64,000 bases of DNA, taken from positions 129,517 through 193,516 of the forward strand of contig WTPW01001093.1 of assembly GCA_009809945.1 (NCBI GenBank), read 5' to 3'. Position numbers and translations under genes: made by a program. Each line of letters begins with the position of its first letter. Positions within the stretch are counted from its first letter, which is position 1. Origin of the DNA: Gigaspora margarita (taxonomy: Eukaryota; Glomeromycota; Glomeromycetes; Diversisporales; Gigasporaceae). This document shows, in pieces, positions 23,530 through 34,770 of this stretch. Below the pieces are notes generated by a model. The model was not told where the DNA came from, did no database searches, and saw only the letters and a program-made list of their open reading frames with translations.

Positions 23530-24080
23530 TCTTGGAGAAATAAACTAGCAGATATTCTTTGCAAAAATTGTGCTTTAATTTCTTTAGATATTTCATCCAT
23601 ACAGCTTGGCTCTGATGGAGGAAAAGCGTTAGCAAAAGCTCTCTGCAAAAACAACACTTTAACTACTTTAGTCCTTTCAAATAATAAACTTGGATCCGTT
23701 GTTAGAGATGTATTAGCAGATACACTTTGCAAAAATGAAGCTTTAACTTCTTTAGATTTTTCATTCAATCAGCTTGGCTCCAATGGAAGAAAAGCATTAT
23801 TGGAAGCTCTTTGCGAAAACAAACGTTAACTACTTTAAAGCTGATCGATAATCTACTTGGACCCGATAGTGGAATAGCATTAGCTGATACCCTTCGCAAA
23901 AATAATAGTTTAACATTTTTAAATATTTTATTTAATAAAATTGGAGCTAATGTAGGAAAAATTTTATTTGAATCCCTTAAAGTGAACACAACCTTAACTT
24001 TATTTCAGAGTCTTGATAATGATTTTGAATTTGAAAAGTTCGAAAAGGAACTTATTAATGAAAAATATTCTAAAAAATAG
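23530..24080 (+). pseudogene. Leucine-rich repeat (RNI-like) fragment
   Basis: Six RNI-type repeats (SSIQLGSDGGKALAKALCKN; NNKLGSVVRDVLADTLCKN; and so on) of the same type as at 4374-5150. No F-box or start is seen upstream: the sequence begins right after the end of the segmental duplication. A one-base shift at about 23824, next to a run of A, separates the first four repeats from the last. It ends FEKELINEKYSKK and TAG. Confidence 0.65.
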
Positions 24081-24601
24081 TATGAAAGGTTCAAGATTGG
24101 TTCTTGATGATTTTTTTTTTCATAGGAATTTTTCGCAAAAAATTTTTTTTGGCTTATGTATTCGTGAATTGTAAAAAAAATAAATTTTGTGATTGGTTAC
24201 TTATAATATAGTTTATTCGAGTGTAAACAAAAAGATGGATTGAATTTAATTTATTTAAAAGTTTCTATGTCCAATTAATTTTTTGCCTTATTCTTAAATT
24301 TTGCTTCTTTACAATATCGATTGAATATTCCAAGTTTAATATTATTGTTATTTGAACTAAAAACATTTCCTTGACCGATTTTACAATTAATGTCTTTAAA
24401 CTATGGTGAAATTTGAAAAATAACCCACGCTGATTCTTTTAATTTTCTTGAACTCAAGTGTCTTAATAATATCACATGACTTACTGAAAATTTTGATTCT
24501 AATTATAGGTATTCAAGTTGATCATGTGATTTTTGATTGATGATCTAAATAAATTCGAAAATCAAAACAAATCATTCCTTAATTCTCCTTAACGTTAGAT
24601 A
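24081..24601. other. Spacer, nothing recognised
   Basis: AT-rich, probably holding the terminator of the LRR remnant and the promoter of the next gene. No repeat is seen. Confidence 0.35.
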
Positions 24602-27358
24602 ATGACAAATAAAAAAAATTTTTATTTTGACGATAATGAACCAGAAACTTGGAGTATCTTAAATTTTCATGAAGCCTGAATAAACAAATACAAAAATGAC
24701 GATCCAAGAAAACTTCAATTTCAAAAAGCAAATGATGCATTAGTTAGAATTCTGCATTCTATCGTTGTTACCTGTAGAGATAATAATAAAGTTGAGAAAG
24801 CAAAATCTATTTTGAATACAAAGGTGAGTACATTTTTCATGAGAATATTATATTATTAACGGATACTACTTCATTGCTGTACTGTTTTTTCTCGTGACAA
24901 AATTGTCGGGTACTACTTGTATCACTAAGCCACGTTATTAGATACTGCTTCCATGCTTAACGAATTATCACAGTAAAGTCATAATTTTTTATAAATGTGA
25001 CTATACTCAGAATATTTCAATAGGTATCCGTCTTTCGCTATATCTAATAGGGGTCTTAGCTGGGTCAGGTCAAACCCGGGTCGGGTCAGACCCGGGTCAG
25101 AAAAAATCCGGGTCGGGTCAGACCCGGGTCAGATTATTTTCAATGATCGCAAGTAGTCGCTACATAGTAATGTCCAAATCTTACTATCTAAATCGATAAA
25201 ATGTGCTTAAGTAAACTTGTTTGAAAGATCAAAATACATATATTCTGAAATTTTTATCCAAATTGAAGAAATATTTACTATTTAACTTTTAAGTTTTACG
25301 TTCGGCGAACATATTTTTTAAAAAGATTTTAATTTTTTTCGTTGAACGTAAAAATTAAAAGTCAAATAATAAAAATTTCTCCGATTTGGATACAATTTTC
25401 AGGGTATATGCATTTTGATCTTCCAAACATGTTTACTTAAGCGAATTTTATCGATTTACATAGTAAAATTTAGACTTTACTATGTAGCAACTATTATCGA
25501 CCCGGGTTCAACCCGGGTTGGGTTGGGTTGGGTCTGACCCGGGTCGGGTTTGACATGAGGCGGGTCAGACCCGGGTCGGGTTTGACATGAGGCGGGTCAG
25601 ACCCGGGTCGGGTTTTGACCCAAGTGGGTCAGACCCAGGTCAGGCCCAAACCCGACCCAACCCGACCCACTAAGACCCCTAATATCTAACACGTGGTGAC
25701 GGGTACTGTTTTATCACTGAGATATGTATGTCAACGGAAATTGCTAAATCAGCTCTTTTGTTTTTATCTCTGAGGCATATAATATGTAACATGTAATCTG
25801 TGCTTGCTGTTAATTTTAACTAAGTTAAGTTTATTTTCAAGGTTAAACGTAGGGTTGATGTAGATAATTTGTGGCTTAACCTTAATAAAGAACTATCGAT
25901 AAATAATGAAAATGACCAATTGCCAGAGGATTATTATTCACTTTTTAATGATGATAATGAAGAAGAACTAAGTCAATTGTTAGATGATAGTGTCTTGAAT
26001 GAAGAAACGAATCTTCCTAAATTTAATGAAATAAATTTGGAACTTGTGAAGGTAAAAATAAATATTTAACAAGAGTTCTAGAATTTTAATTTATTCATAA
26101 TATGTTTAATCAATTTTTAGTTAAACTTTCAAAAATTAAAAAATTCTTTTAAAAATTACCAAAATTTAATACCTAGTTCAAAAAAAGTAGTAACATAAGT
26201 TTGGTATAAATTTGTTTCTTATGTATAATAATTTGATTCTCATAATATCGTTAATATCGTTATATCTTTATTCTTGATGCTTAATAGACCAGCATACTGG
26301 GGCATATTAGACCTTACTAAAGAAAGCTTGTTCAATTGGAAAGATATTGATAATAAATTGTTAAATGAAGTATCGCAGCTTTTTACAAACATGATTGCAT
26401 GGTTGCCAAAAACAGCCCCCAAAGCATTACAAGAGTACTTTAACAGTAAATGCGAAAATTCAGTTCATGGATTTGAAGAATTACATATTTACCTTCAATT
26501 AATGTAAGTATAATTTAAGATTATTATTGGATTTATATCTTAAATCTTTATCAGTTATTATATATATTTTTTAATTTATATTCCATTTTTATTTTATAAT
26601 TATTTTATAGCAAACTTAGTATAGCTCGATCAAGATTTATTAGCGAGCAGGAATTAAAGATGACTACAGTATTTCTATTAATTCGTGGAATAATTTCAAA
26701 AGATTTAATTGAAGATAAATGGTATGACTTCACTATTTTAAAATAAAAAAGTAAAAGAATTTTTGAGAACAAACCTTGTAATTTTATTTTTAGAGGAGAA
26801 ATTCAGTCTTTAGCGACAAATGAAGCATGTAATGAAACAATTAATCCTTTTCAAAAAGCTAAAATTGGTCATCGAGCAGACATAAAAGAACGTTAAAAAA
26901 TACTTTATGTAAATTAGAGGCTTTATATGGAGAAGTATTTGGAGGATTAGGGCCTTTTGGTTTATCAATAGCAAGCAAAAAGAAAAAATATCTTGATAAA
27001 GTCAAATTGTCTATAATGATGCGTGATTCGATTAATAAGGCTTTAAAACAATGGAGGCATATTAATGATGATGACAGAAAGTCTTTGGTTGTATATGGAT
27101 TTACACAAGATGGTATGAAATTAACTGATTTACTGTACTTGATTTACGTATCACTAAAAAAATTTTTTTCTAGGACTTGAAATAAGTTTTTATGCAATGT
27201 CTTGGTTTGAAGAAATCTATCTTTTCGGAAGAATTGACTCTTGCACAATACCATCAGAGGAAAATAATTGTTATTTATTTGAAGAGATTTATTGCGTTCT
27301 TACTGAACTTAATGTACATACTATTGACTTAATAGATACAGTATTAATTTTAATATGA
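24602..27358 (+). pseudogene. Six-exon lineage-type hypothetical gene
   Basis: Exons with GT...AG borders: 24602-24823, 25842-26051, 26287-26503, 26611-26721, 26794-27111 and about 27174-27358. The protein begins MTNKKNFYFDDNEPETWSIL. The middle has an acidic linker (SLFNDDNEEELSQLLDDS) and PAYWGILDLTKESLFNWKDI. The end has GEVFGGLGPFGLSIASKKKK, then KALKQWRHINDDDRKS and AMSWFEEIYLFGRIDSCTIP. This ending resembles uncharacterised proteins common in Rhizophagus (recalled, not searched). TGA at 24677-24679 stands where Trp is likely (HEA*INKYKND), and a base is missing near 26893. Function unknown. The first intron carries a MITE. Confidence 0.55.
25048..25681. mobile_element. Palindromic hAT-type MITE
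   Basis: Terminal inverted repeats TAGGGGTCTTAG ... CTAAGACCCCTA are flanked by an exact 8-bp target duplication ATATCTAA (25040-25047 and 25682-25689). An 8-bp duplication and TAGGGG-type ends are hallmarks of hAT transposons. Almost all 634 bp fold back on themselves: GC-rich arms of repeated GGGTCAGACCCGGGTC, then AT-rich inner arms (for example CTACATAGTA and its complement). No transposase is encoded. It sits in intron 1 of the hypothetical gene and inflates it to about 1 kb. Confidence 0.85.
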
Positions 27359-27848
27359 ATAAATTTATTAAATAGCAAACTTTAAAATTAAAACAGTCAA
27401 AATTAAAGAAAACAGAGGAAACAGTAAGAAAACTTTATAGTAACAAAATAATAAACAAAAGAAGATTACAGACTCAAGAAAATAATCCTGATTTAAATAT
27501 GAATAGAACACCACCATTAAAAACCTAATATCTTTTGTTTTTGCATGAATCTTCATTTTCTTTTCAGACTCCAATATATAAATAAAGTAAATAAAAATTG
27601 TAAGGGATTGCAGTCGTATCAGAAATATTTCATAGATTTACCGCAATATTATCGCTATTTGTATTATAAATAATGTTAATTATTTTGGCCCTCGCTTAAT
27701 ACAATTTTAATTGTATCTTGAAAATTTATAATCACCAATAGTGATAAATTAGAGATGTATAGTTGTTATACAAAACCATGTGATGTTAATTATCACCTGT
27801 AATAAAACACAAAGACCTAAAAATTTAATCTAGTTTTTATTAAGTTTC
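27359..27848. other. Spacer, nothing recognised
   Basis: 3' flank of the hypothetical gene. The minus-strand open frame at 27368-27574 has no independent support. Confidence 0.35.
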
Positions 27849-27949
27849 GAGACCCGTTAATTTACTGAATCTAAATTTACTAATAAAATAAATTTATATT
27901 TGTTTAATTTTATTAATAAATTTCGATTCAGTGAATAACAGGTACCATC
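27849..27949. mobile_element. Small foldback element, copy 1
   Basis: About 100 bp with inverted ends: CCCGTTAATTTACTGAATCT and, near the other end, 'ttcgattcagtgaataacaggt', around a TTTATTAATAAA centre. A second copy lies about 80 bp away. Too short to code. Confidence 0.55.
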
Positions 27950-28030
27950 TCTCTGATAAATACTGTTTTGTCAATTATCAATTCAATTATATGAATATTC
28001 CTTGTATTCTTATTTTTTGAGATAGTTATG

Positions 28031-28126
28031 TAACCCGTTATTCACTAAATCGAAATTTATTAATAAAATCCAGTGAATATTCAATAGATTTATTAATAAA
28101 TTTCAATCCAGTGAATAATGGATCCA
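28031..28126. mobile_element. Small foldback element, copy 2
   Basis: Arms AACCCGTTATTCACTAAATC and its imperfect complement ending 'tccagtgaataatggat', around TTTATTAATAAA. Same family as 27849-27949, same orientation. Confidence 0.55.
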
Positions 28127-28419
28127 TCTCTATTTTGAGATTAGCTTGATTAACTGTTGTAAAAGTGTTCCAGATTAAAAATAAGTGGATGCTTTTACTT
28201 TAAATTAGACTAATCACACGTAATTCGCATAATTTGTGAATGAAATTAAAAGTTCCCATGACTTAAAGTCATGCAAACGCGTCCGATATCTCTTTAGGGG
28301 TTGGGTTGAGATTGCGAATGAAGGAGCTATCTAATTTTTTTCCTTTGCATGTCTTGGAGGCAATTTTTTTTATTTTTATGAAGACTGTTTATTGTCGAAT
28401 ATTTTATCAAAATAATACT

Positions 28420-29850
28420 TACCAGGGTTATATATTAATTCTAACAAAAATTATTTTTACCAAAGTTACAAAATAATTCTACCAAAACTATATTTACCAG
28501 AATTAATGATTAATTCTACCAAAATTATGCTTACCAAAGTTACAAATTAACTATAAAATTAAGGTTATCTGAGTTACAAATTAATTCTTCCTAAATTGAG
28601 CTACGAATTAATTCTGCCAAAACTAAGCTTACCAGAATTACTAATTAATTATATCAAGGTATATATTAATTCTAACAAAATTATAATTGCCAGAGTTACG
28701 AATTAATTCTACTAAAATTATGCTTACCAGAGTTACAAATTAATTCTACCAAAATTATGCTTACCAGACTTACAAATTAATTTTAAAAAAATTATGTTTA
28801 CCAGAGTTACGAATTAATTCCACCAAAATTATGCTTACCAGAGTTACGAATTAATTCTACAAAATTTATACTTACCAAAGTAACTAATTAATTCTACTAA
28901 TATAATACTTTCCAGAGTTACATATTAATTTTACTAAAATTATGCTTACCAAAGTTACAAATTAATTCTACCAAAACTACATTTACCAGAATTACTAATT
29001 AATTCTACCAAAATTATCTTACCAGAGTTACAAATTAATTCCACCAATAATTATATTTGCATATTAATTCTACAAAACTATGTTACCAAAATTATGCTTA
29101 CCACTTACAAATTAATTTTACCAAAATTATGCTTACCAGAGTTACGAATTAATTCTACCAAAATTATGCTACCAGGTTACGAATTAATTCTAAAAAATTA
29201 TGTTTACCAGAGTTACGAATTAATTCTACCAAACCAAAGTAACTAATTAATTCAACCAAATTTATGCTTACCAAAGTAACTAATTAATTCTAAAATATAA
29301 TACTTACCAGAGTTACATATTAATTTTACTAAAAAGAATTACTAATTAATGCTACAAAATTTCTTACCAGAGTTACAAATTAATTCCACCACAAAATTAT
29401 GTTTACCAGAGTTGCATATTAATTCTACCAAACTATGTTTATCAGAATTACTAATTAATTCTACCAAAATTATATTACAAGAGTTACTCGAATTAATTCT
29501 ACTAAATTTACAATATTATTATACTTCTATCTGGATAATGCTTACAAAAATTCTACCAAAATTATGCTTACCAGAGTTACAAATAATTCTACCCAAATTA
29601 AGTTTATCTGAGTTACGAATTAATTCTACCTAAATTTTTCTTACTCGAGTTACGAATTAATTCTACCAAAACTAAGTTTACCAGAATTACTAATTAATTC
29701 TATCAAGATAATGTTTACCAGAGCTACATATTATTTACAAATTAATTCTACCAAAATTATGCTTACCAGAGTTACGAATTAATTCTACCAAAATTATTCT
29801 AATCAGACTTACAAGTTACGAATTAATTCTACTAAATTATTGCACCAGGT
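28420..29850. repeat. 37-bp minisatellite field
   Basis: Roughly 35 degenerate copies of a 37-bp unit containing TTACCAGAGTTACGAATTAA and TTCTACCAAAATTATGC. Spacing of 37 is seen, for example between the CAGAGTTAC words at 28691 and 28728. Some units are shortened. The open frame at 29349-29633 is just this repeat read in one phase and not a gene. The same unit returns at 46310-47090. Confidence 0.85.
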
Positions 29851-29869
29851 TATTAGGGTTCCTCAAAGT

Positions 29870-29965
29870 CGAATCGAATCGAATATTAGGCATATTTGAA
29901 TTTGATCGAATCGAATAAGCTCTTGATTTGAATTTGATTTGATCAAATCAAATCAAATTTATTTG
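29870..29965. repeat. GAATC/GATTT simple repeat
   Basis: GTCGAATCGAATCGAATATT, then 'gatcgaatcgaat' and 'gatttgatcaaatcaaatc', forming imperfect inverted arms. It directly follows the minisatellite. Confidence 0.6.
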
Positions 29966-30512
29966 TAATTTTTATTAATTTTGGCTGTATTTTAGTTAAA
30001 ATTCGTATTAGAGTTCTGTTTAGCATTAGTGGTCGGGGTTAGAGTTAGAACTATTATAGGTAAAATTACATTCACAGCATTTTTTATTAATAGCCCAAGA
30101 TAGGTTTAGAATGCTATTGCATTTTTTTGTTTTTTGACTTCTTCGGGCTGATCCGTGTAAACAAAATTTTGTGACTCCGTTTAGCAAAAATGTCACATGG
30201 GTACATGGCTTTAGATGACCCCAAATTTGGATAAATCATGCAGTTTCTATAATTTTCAATTATGAATTTAACTTTAAATTAAAGTAGTTTTATATTAATG
30301 GTATATCCACCTGACAAAACTGCAAGTCAATTTATTGTAAAATTCACGTGATGTATATAAATTCATATAAGACATTTTGTTTAGACACTTTATAATAGAT
30401 TCTGATTCTGAAGCCTGAATTCCTCTTTTGTGTAGTTGTACAAAAAGATTATTAAATATGCTAAAACTAGAAATTTTATTGACTGACCAAGTGTAAATAC
30501 AGAAAAAGCTTG
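29966..30512. other. Spacer, nothing recognised
   Basis: Includes 'tttaactttaaattaaagtagttttatatta', a block also near 5660, 12650 and 36370. The 115-codon minus-strand frame at 30295-30642 crosses the promoter element of the next gene and is not accepted. Confidence 0.4.
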
Positions 30513-30513
30513 T

Positions 30514-30556
30514 GAAGTATGTTCTGATTAGATCCATATGCTTTGAGACGCGTCCG
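30514..30556 (+). promoter_or_regulatory. Family N upstream element
   Basis: AAGTATGTTCTGATTAGATCC, then TTTGAGACGCGTCCGCTCAT, about 150-190 bases before the ATG at 30702. Almost identical to 35-75. Confidence 0.45.
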
Positions 30557-30701
30557 CTCATTTGATCATTATTTAAAGTAAGTAAGTAGTGCGAACTATA
30601 AACTGTAATTTTAAAACTAACATTTTTAGAATAAACTACCAATATTAATAGTTCTCATCTCTAATCTCAATATAAGAATTCCTCTCTAAATCTTACCAAT
30701 A

Positions 30702-32370
30702 ATGGGTCGTATTCAAAAATATGAAATTCCATCTGTTACGTTATTAGAAGTCAATTATGAAAACTATCGTAAAAAATTTCCAAGTGACTTAAAACGCAGT
30801 CTTTCTTTTTCTAATCAAGTGAAACTTCATGATACACTAAGAGCTATTAAAGAATCAAATAAATTTACAGAAGAATTTTTTACTGCTGCTCGATGTTATA
30901 CCAATGGTATAAAATTTATTTTTGCATTTTTTTATTAGAAATTTCATATTAATTATATTTTTTGCTAACATTGCTAAGAACTTGAATCATAGATAGTGAA
31001 AAAAGCAGAATCTAATCAATCCTTAATTGAAGATCTTCCAAATAGTTGTCTGAAGTCAACAAATTTCATTCTAAATTCTGAAGAATATATTTCGAATTCA
31101 AATTCTATAGATAATAACATTTCAAAAGATAAAAATCTGAAAGAATATTTGTCGAATCAAACGGCAGATCGCCAACAGTCACAGTCGATTTTTGCGGATT
31201 CAAGTTCGAATAGTTTAATCTTATGTGATAATGAACCCCCTATAGTTAATAAAAGTTTGAATAAGAATTTGGATAATAATTTGGATCAAATACAACAACA
31301 GCATCAATCAATTAATATTTATCCTAATAATAATAATAATAATTGGAATAATAGGACTAGTAATGATAATATAAACTGGCATTTTATTGCGATTATTGTT
31401 GCACTCATGATAATCTGTGTGTTTACTATAAAGGTATAAATAGCATTATTGAATCAATTTATAGCATTAATTTATGTTATTTAAAAACTTTTATTTAAAT
31501 AGAATAATATTGACAATGTTAATAATATCTGGCAATACGTATATATATCTAAATAATATTTGATATGATATTTAATAGTATTACTAATTAATTTTGATAA
31601 TCATTACGGTAGACCAACGAAAGATTATTTGTGATCATAGAAAATCTTAATAACGTAAAAATCCTTTATTTATTAATAATTAACATAATGATTCTAATTA
31701 TTCTAATGAATCATATTTCGAATAGGTGGCAGCAAATATTTGGAATGCAAATAACTTAGAAGCGGAAAACACGAATTTGAAAATAAAAAATGCTGTGATA
31801 GAATCCGAAAATACCAACTTAAAGATAGAAAATGCTGCCCTCGAATCGGCACTCGTAGAATATAAATTGTCTCATAAAGAACTTGAATCACAAATTCAAG
31901 AAACAAAAAATAGGATTCAGGTCCTCGAAACAGAAAAAGTGAATCTTAAACTGTCACACAAAGAACTCGAAGCACAGATTCAAGAAACAAAAAATAAGAT
32001 TCAAGACCTCAAAATACAAATTCAAGAATCAAAAAATAAGGTTCAGGAACTCGAAGCAAAATGTTCAGAGCTCCAAAAAATACATACAGATCTCACTTTA
32101 AAGTAATCTTTTACACAAAAAGATCTTGTCAAATTACAATATGAAAAAGTGGAAAACGAAGAAGAAATCAAAACATTAAAAGTAGAAATTAACGAAATAA
32201 TCGCTGCTAGAAATCAAATTGAGAGTAATTTGCTGTTAACAATCGATGAATTAAGAAAAGAAAAGCAGGAAAAAAATGAAAAGATTGATGATATGAATAA
32301 AAAAATAGATGAGTTGAATAAAAAAATAGATGATCTGAAAGATGAAAAGATGAATAATACGGTTGAATAA
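30702..32370 (+). pseudogene. Family N gene, copy C: N-domain, Ser/Asn linker, TM, coiled coil
   Basis: Three exons join in frame: 30702-30906 (phase 1), 30997-31433 and 31726-32370. Residues 1-68 are the family N domain (VTLLEVNYENYRKKFPSD ... FTEEFFTAARCYTNG). Residues 69-190 are a Ser/Asn/Gln-rich linker with an NNNNN tract, and then comes one membrane helix (FIAIIVALMIICVFTI). The rest is coiled coil with 21-29-residue repeats (SHKELESQIQETKN). A TAA at 32104-32106 stops translation after about 125 coiled-coil residues. The same frame stays open beyond it to 32368-32370, with a further coiled coil (KIDDMNKKIDELNKKIDDLK). The shorter form could still be functional. The rod is different from copy A's. 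Confidence 0.65.
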
Positions 32371-33115
32371 ACAAAAAAAAGATGTAAATAATTTATAGCC
32401 AAATTTAGTATATGGCTATTCTAATTTTTGGAATAAATACATTTTTTGTATAAATAAAAAATTATTTAGCATTTTAATTAAATTTTGAAATATGAGAAAA
32501 AATTTAATAAATTTTAACCTTTATGGTACTGCATCTACAGAAAAGTTTATGATTCAGTAAATCCAAATTAGTTGGTATAAAATACATCATAAATATTGAC
32601 AAAAAAAATATTAAACCTTACAAAAACTATTCCAATTTTGTACCATTCTATATAACTTATATGTAAAAATAAAAATTTTCTGCTATTTTTAAAATCGATT
32701 AAATGCACTACCCGTTTGAAGTTGATTCTTTGGTTACATCACCCTCAGTTGAAATTCCCCCAAAAAACGAACATCTAATCAAAACGTTGGATAAGTCTCA
32801 CCAGTCATAATATGTTTATCATGTGATCATTGACAAAAGATTCCTGTGACGTCGAATTAAGACTCAATTTTGTGATTTCATTTTATTTTGGGTCAGAAGA
32901 CTTGGAACCAGTTGGATCAGAAAATCATTGATCCGGACCCAAAACATAGCTGATCTGTAGAACAGTAATTCTAGCCATAAATTGAAATGTCACTTAGAAT
33001 TAGTAAGTTTGCGGTATGTAACCCGAAACAGTCCGGCGATTCAGATTCAGACCTCAGATCGAACCTGTGGAGCCTTATATACTGACGAGTAACAAACCAA
33101 ACAATTTTACGTAGT
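32371..33115. other. Spacer with a short shared block
   Basis: The words CCCGTTTGAAGTTGATTCTT and 'tggttacatcac' at 32709-32745 recur at about 2582-2620. Otherwise nothing recognisable. Confidence 0.4.
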
Positions 33116-33179
33116 ACTCAGTTAGCAGGTTTGTTTGTAAGTTGTATTTTACATAAGATTCAGTTATCTTTGAAATAAA

Positions 33180-33560
33180 TAAAGGACGCTTTGATTTAAG
33201 AATAATTAAAGATAATAATAATTATGATGACGATTTTTATGTGGCAGCTCAGAAATTTATTAATAAAGGTATTTAATCTGTTATTTTTTTTTATCAAGCA
33301 GTTGATTTTTTTTTAATTTATATTTTCGTTAATAGAAGGAACAGCAAGCCAAGGAAATACCATAATTAATAATTATTGCAATTAGTAATGTAATGTTGTT
33401 GATATTGCTTATAGTTAACATAGTGTTAACATCCTTGTATTATTTTTTTTGATCTATATTAGTCTTTTTGAAGCTGAAATATTACTCATATCATTTACAT
33501 TTAACATTCTAGTATTATCCATTTCTATCTATATTTGTATTTGATTACAACATGTACTTC
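33180..33560 (+). pseudogene. Family N fragment, copy E
   Basis: Starts abruptly with IKDNNNYDDDFYVAAQKFIN (end of the family N domain). The 5' flank jumps from sequence matching 9945 directly to sequence matching 10200, so about 250 bp with promoter and start are deleted. A membrane exon follows (ISNVMLLILLIVNIV-like). It cannot be expressed as the others are. Confidence 0.6.
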
Positions 33561-33843
33561 AGGTTGATTTAGTTTAATTTGGTTTTCTTGTTTCTTTGTC
33601 ATTTGCAAAAAAATTAATAAAATTTGAAGTATAAGTTGTTGTCGTGTCCTCGTAGAATTTGAAAACTTCTGATATTTTAAATTTGTTTTATCAATTGTTG
33701 AGATTAATTTTTGATAGCTCTATCAAAAATCGAATTTTATCTCGACAACCTTTATTATAAACAATTATATGTTTATACATACTATGGATTGGGATGTAGA
33801 CAAAATAGGAAAAATGCTTTATATCATTTAACCCGTAAAAAAG

Positions 33844-34056
33844 TTAATAAGTAAGTATACAATGAGAGCAATTATAATTATTTGAAAAATATATAATGTA
33901 AAAAAAAGAAGGACAAATAAGAAAGTATAAAATAATGGTAGTCATAGTTATTTGAAAGTAGAATCTATATTCATATTGATTTTTATTATTCAAATACTGA
34001 TTTTTACTTTTCAAAGTCTGAGTTTTAATTTTCAAATAACGAATTTCATTTTCCAA
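33844..34056 (-). CDS. Small coiled-coil plus membrane protein, right copy
   Basis: Reads NEIRYLKIKTQTLKSKNQYL, then FQITMTTIILYFLICPSFFY. It is the counterpart of 9156-9404. The upstream start region (MNQSN) has ATG changed to ATA ('tttattgg' for 'ttcattgg'), so the first Met left is inside the coiled coil. Downgraded accordingly. Confidence 0.35.
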   Translation of the reverse strand: MENEIRYLKIKTQTLKSKNQYLNNKNQYEYRFYFQITMTTIILYFLICPSFFYIIYFSNNYNCSHCILTY

Positions 34057-34666
34057 TTCTTGTAATTTATTCTTGCTATTAGATTGATTTATTGGATTAA
34101 GTTAAAACTTATAATAGTAAATCTAATTAAATAAAATATATTAGTAAAAATAACTTTTTTTTAACAATTATACGAAATTTACTTTATTACTCATTTCTTC
34201 AAATAATGTATCGACTAGTGACATGTTAATTTTTGCACTTCGCTTTAGAAATTTTTTTAATGACAAATCTCAGATGATTAACAAAATCAATAATAAAGAA
34301 GCAGTGTGATAGTGTTACATGAAATTTTATTTTAAGGTAAGTACTAATAGTTTCGCATAGGGGAACGAAATAAAAAAAAGGCTGGTACAGCAAATATGCC
34401 CTGTTTAAATTAATGCCAAATTTGGTTTAAATGCATGTAGTATTTTTAATTTTTTATACATTTGGTTTTTATTTTTTGAAATCCAATTTAAAAACCGGTT
34501 TATAAATATTATCATATACATAGTTAATATAAAACTGACAAATTTGCGTTGGTATTAAAAAGCTTTATTTTACCTAAAAAGTTTATCTTACATGAGATTC
34601 AGTTATCTTTGAAATAAATAAAGTAGGTTTAGAATTAATACATGTGAAATAGTCGAGATTCACAGT
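34057..34666. other. Spacer inside the duplicated unit
   Basis: Near-identical to 9405-9988. Holds the AACCGGTTTATAA box at 34494. No gene. Confidence 0.5.
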
Positions 34667-34701
34667 GGGGTATATACTGATTAAATCCAGGCTCTGAGAT
34701 G
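34667..34701 (+). promoter_or_regulatory. Family N upstream element
   Basis: GGGGTATATACTGATTAAAT, then CCAGGCTCTGAGATGC, about 70-100 bases before ATG 34771. It precedes the one intact copy of the family. Confidence 0.45.
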
Positions 34702-34770
34702 CTTTGATCTATTTAAACAGAGTGAGATCTACTAGTCTGTTATCAGTTTTAGTCATAAATTTTGATCATA

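Noticed and set aside
24677-24679. TGA read as Trp by an altered genetic code
   Set aside because: TAG also replaces Trp (4092), and real genes in the window end in TGA, so mutation is the simpler account.
29349-29633. 94-codon open frame with LPELQINST-like repeats
   Set aside because: It is the 37-bp minisatellite read in one phase; 37 is not a multiple of three, and the frame only survives through irregular units.
28420-29850. Possible CRISPR-like array
   Set aside because: The units are contiguous and degenerate with no unique spacers, and the window is eukaryotic.
30295-30642. 115-codon minus-strand open frame
   Set aside because: It overlaps the conserved family N upstream element, has no homologue in the paralogous loci and has random composition.
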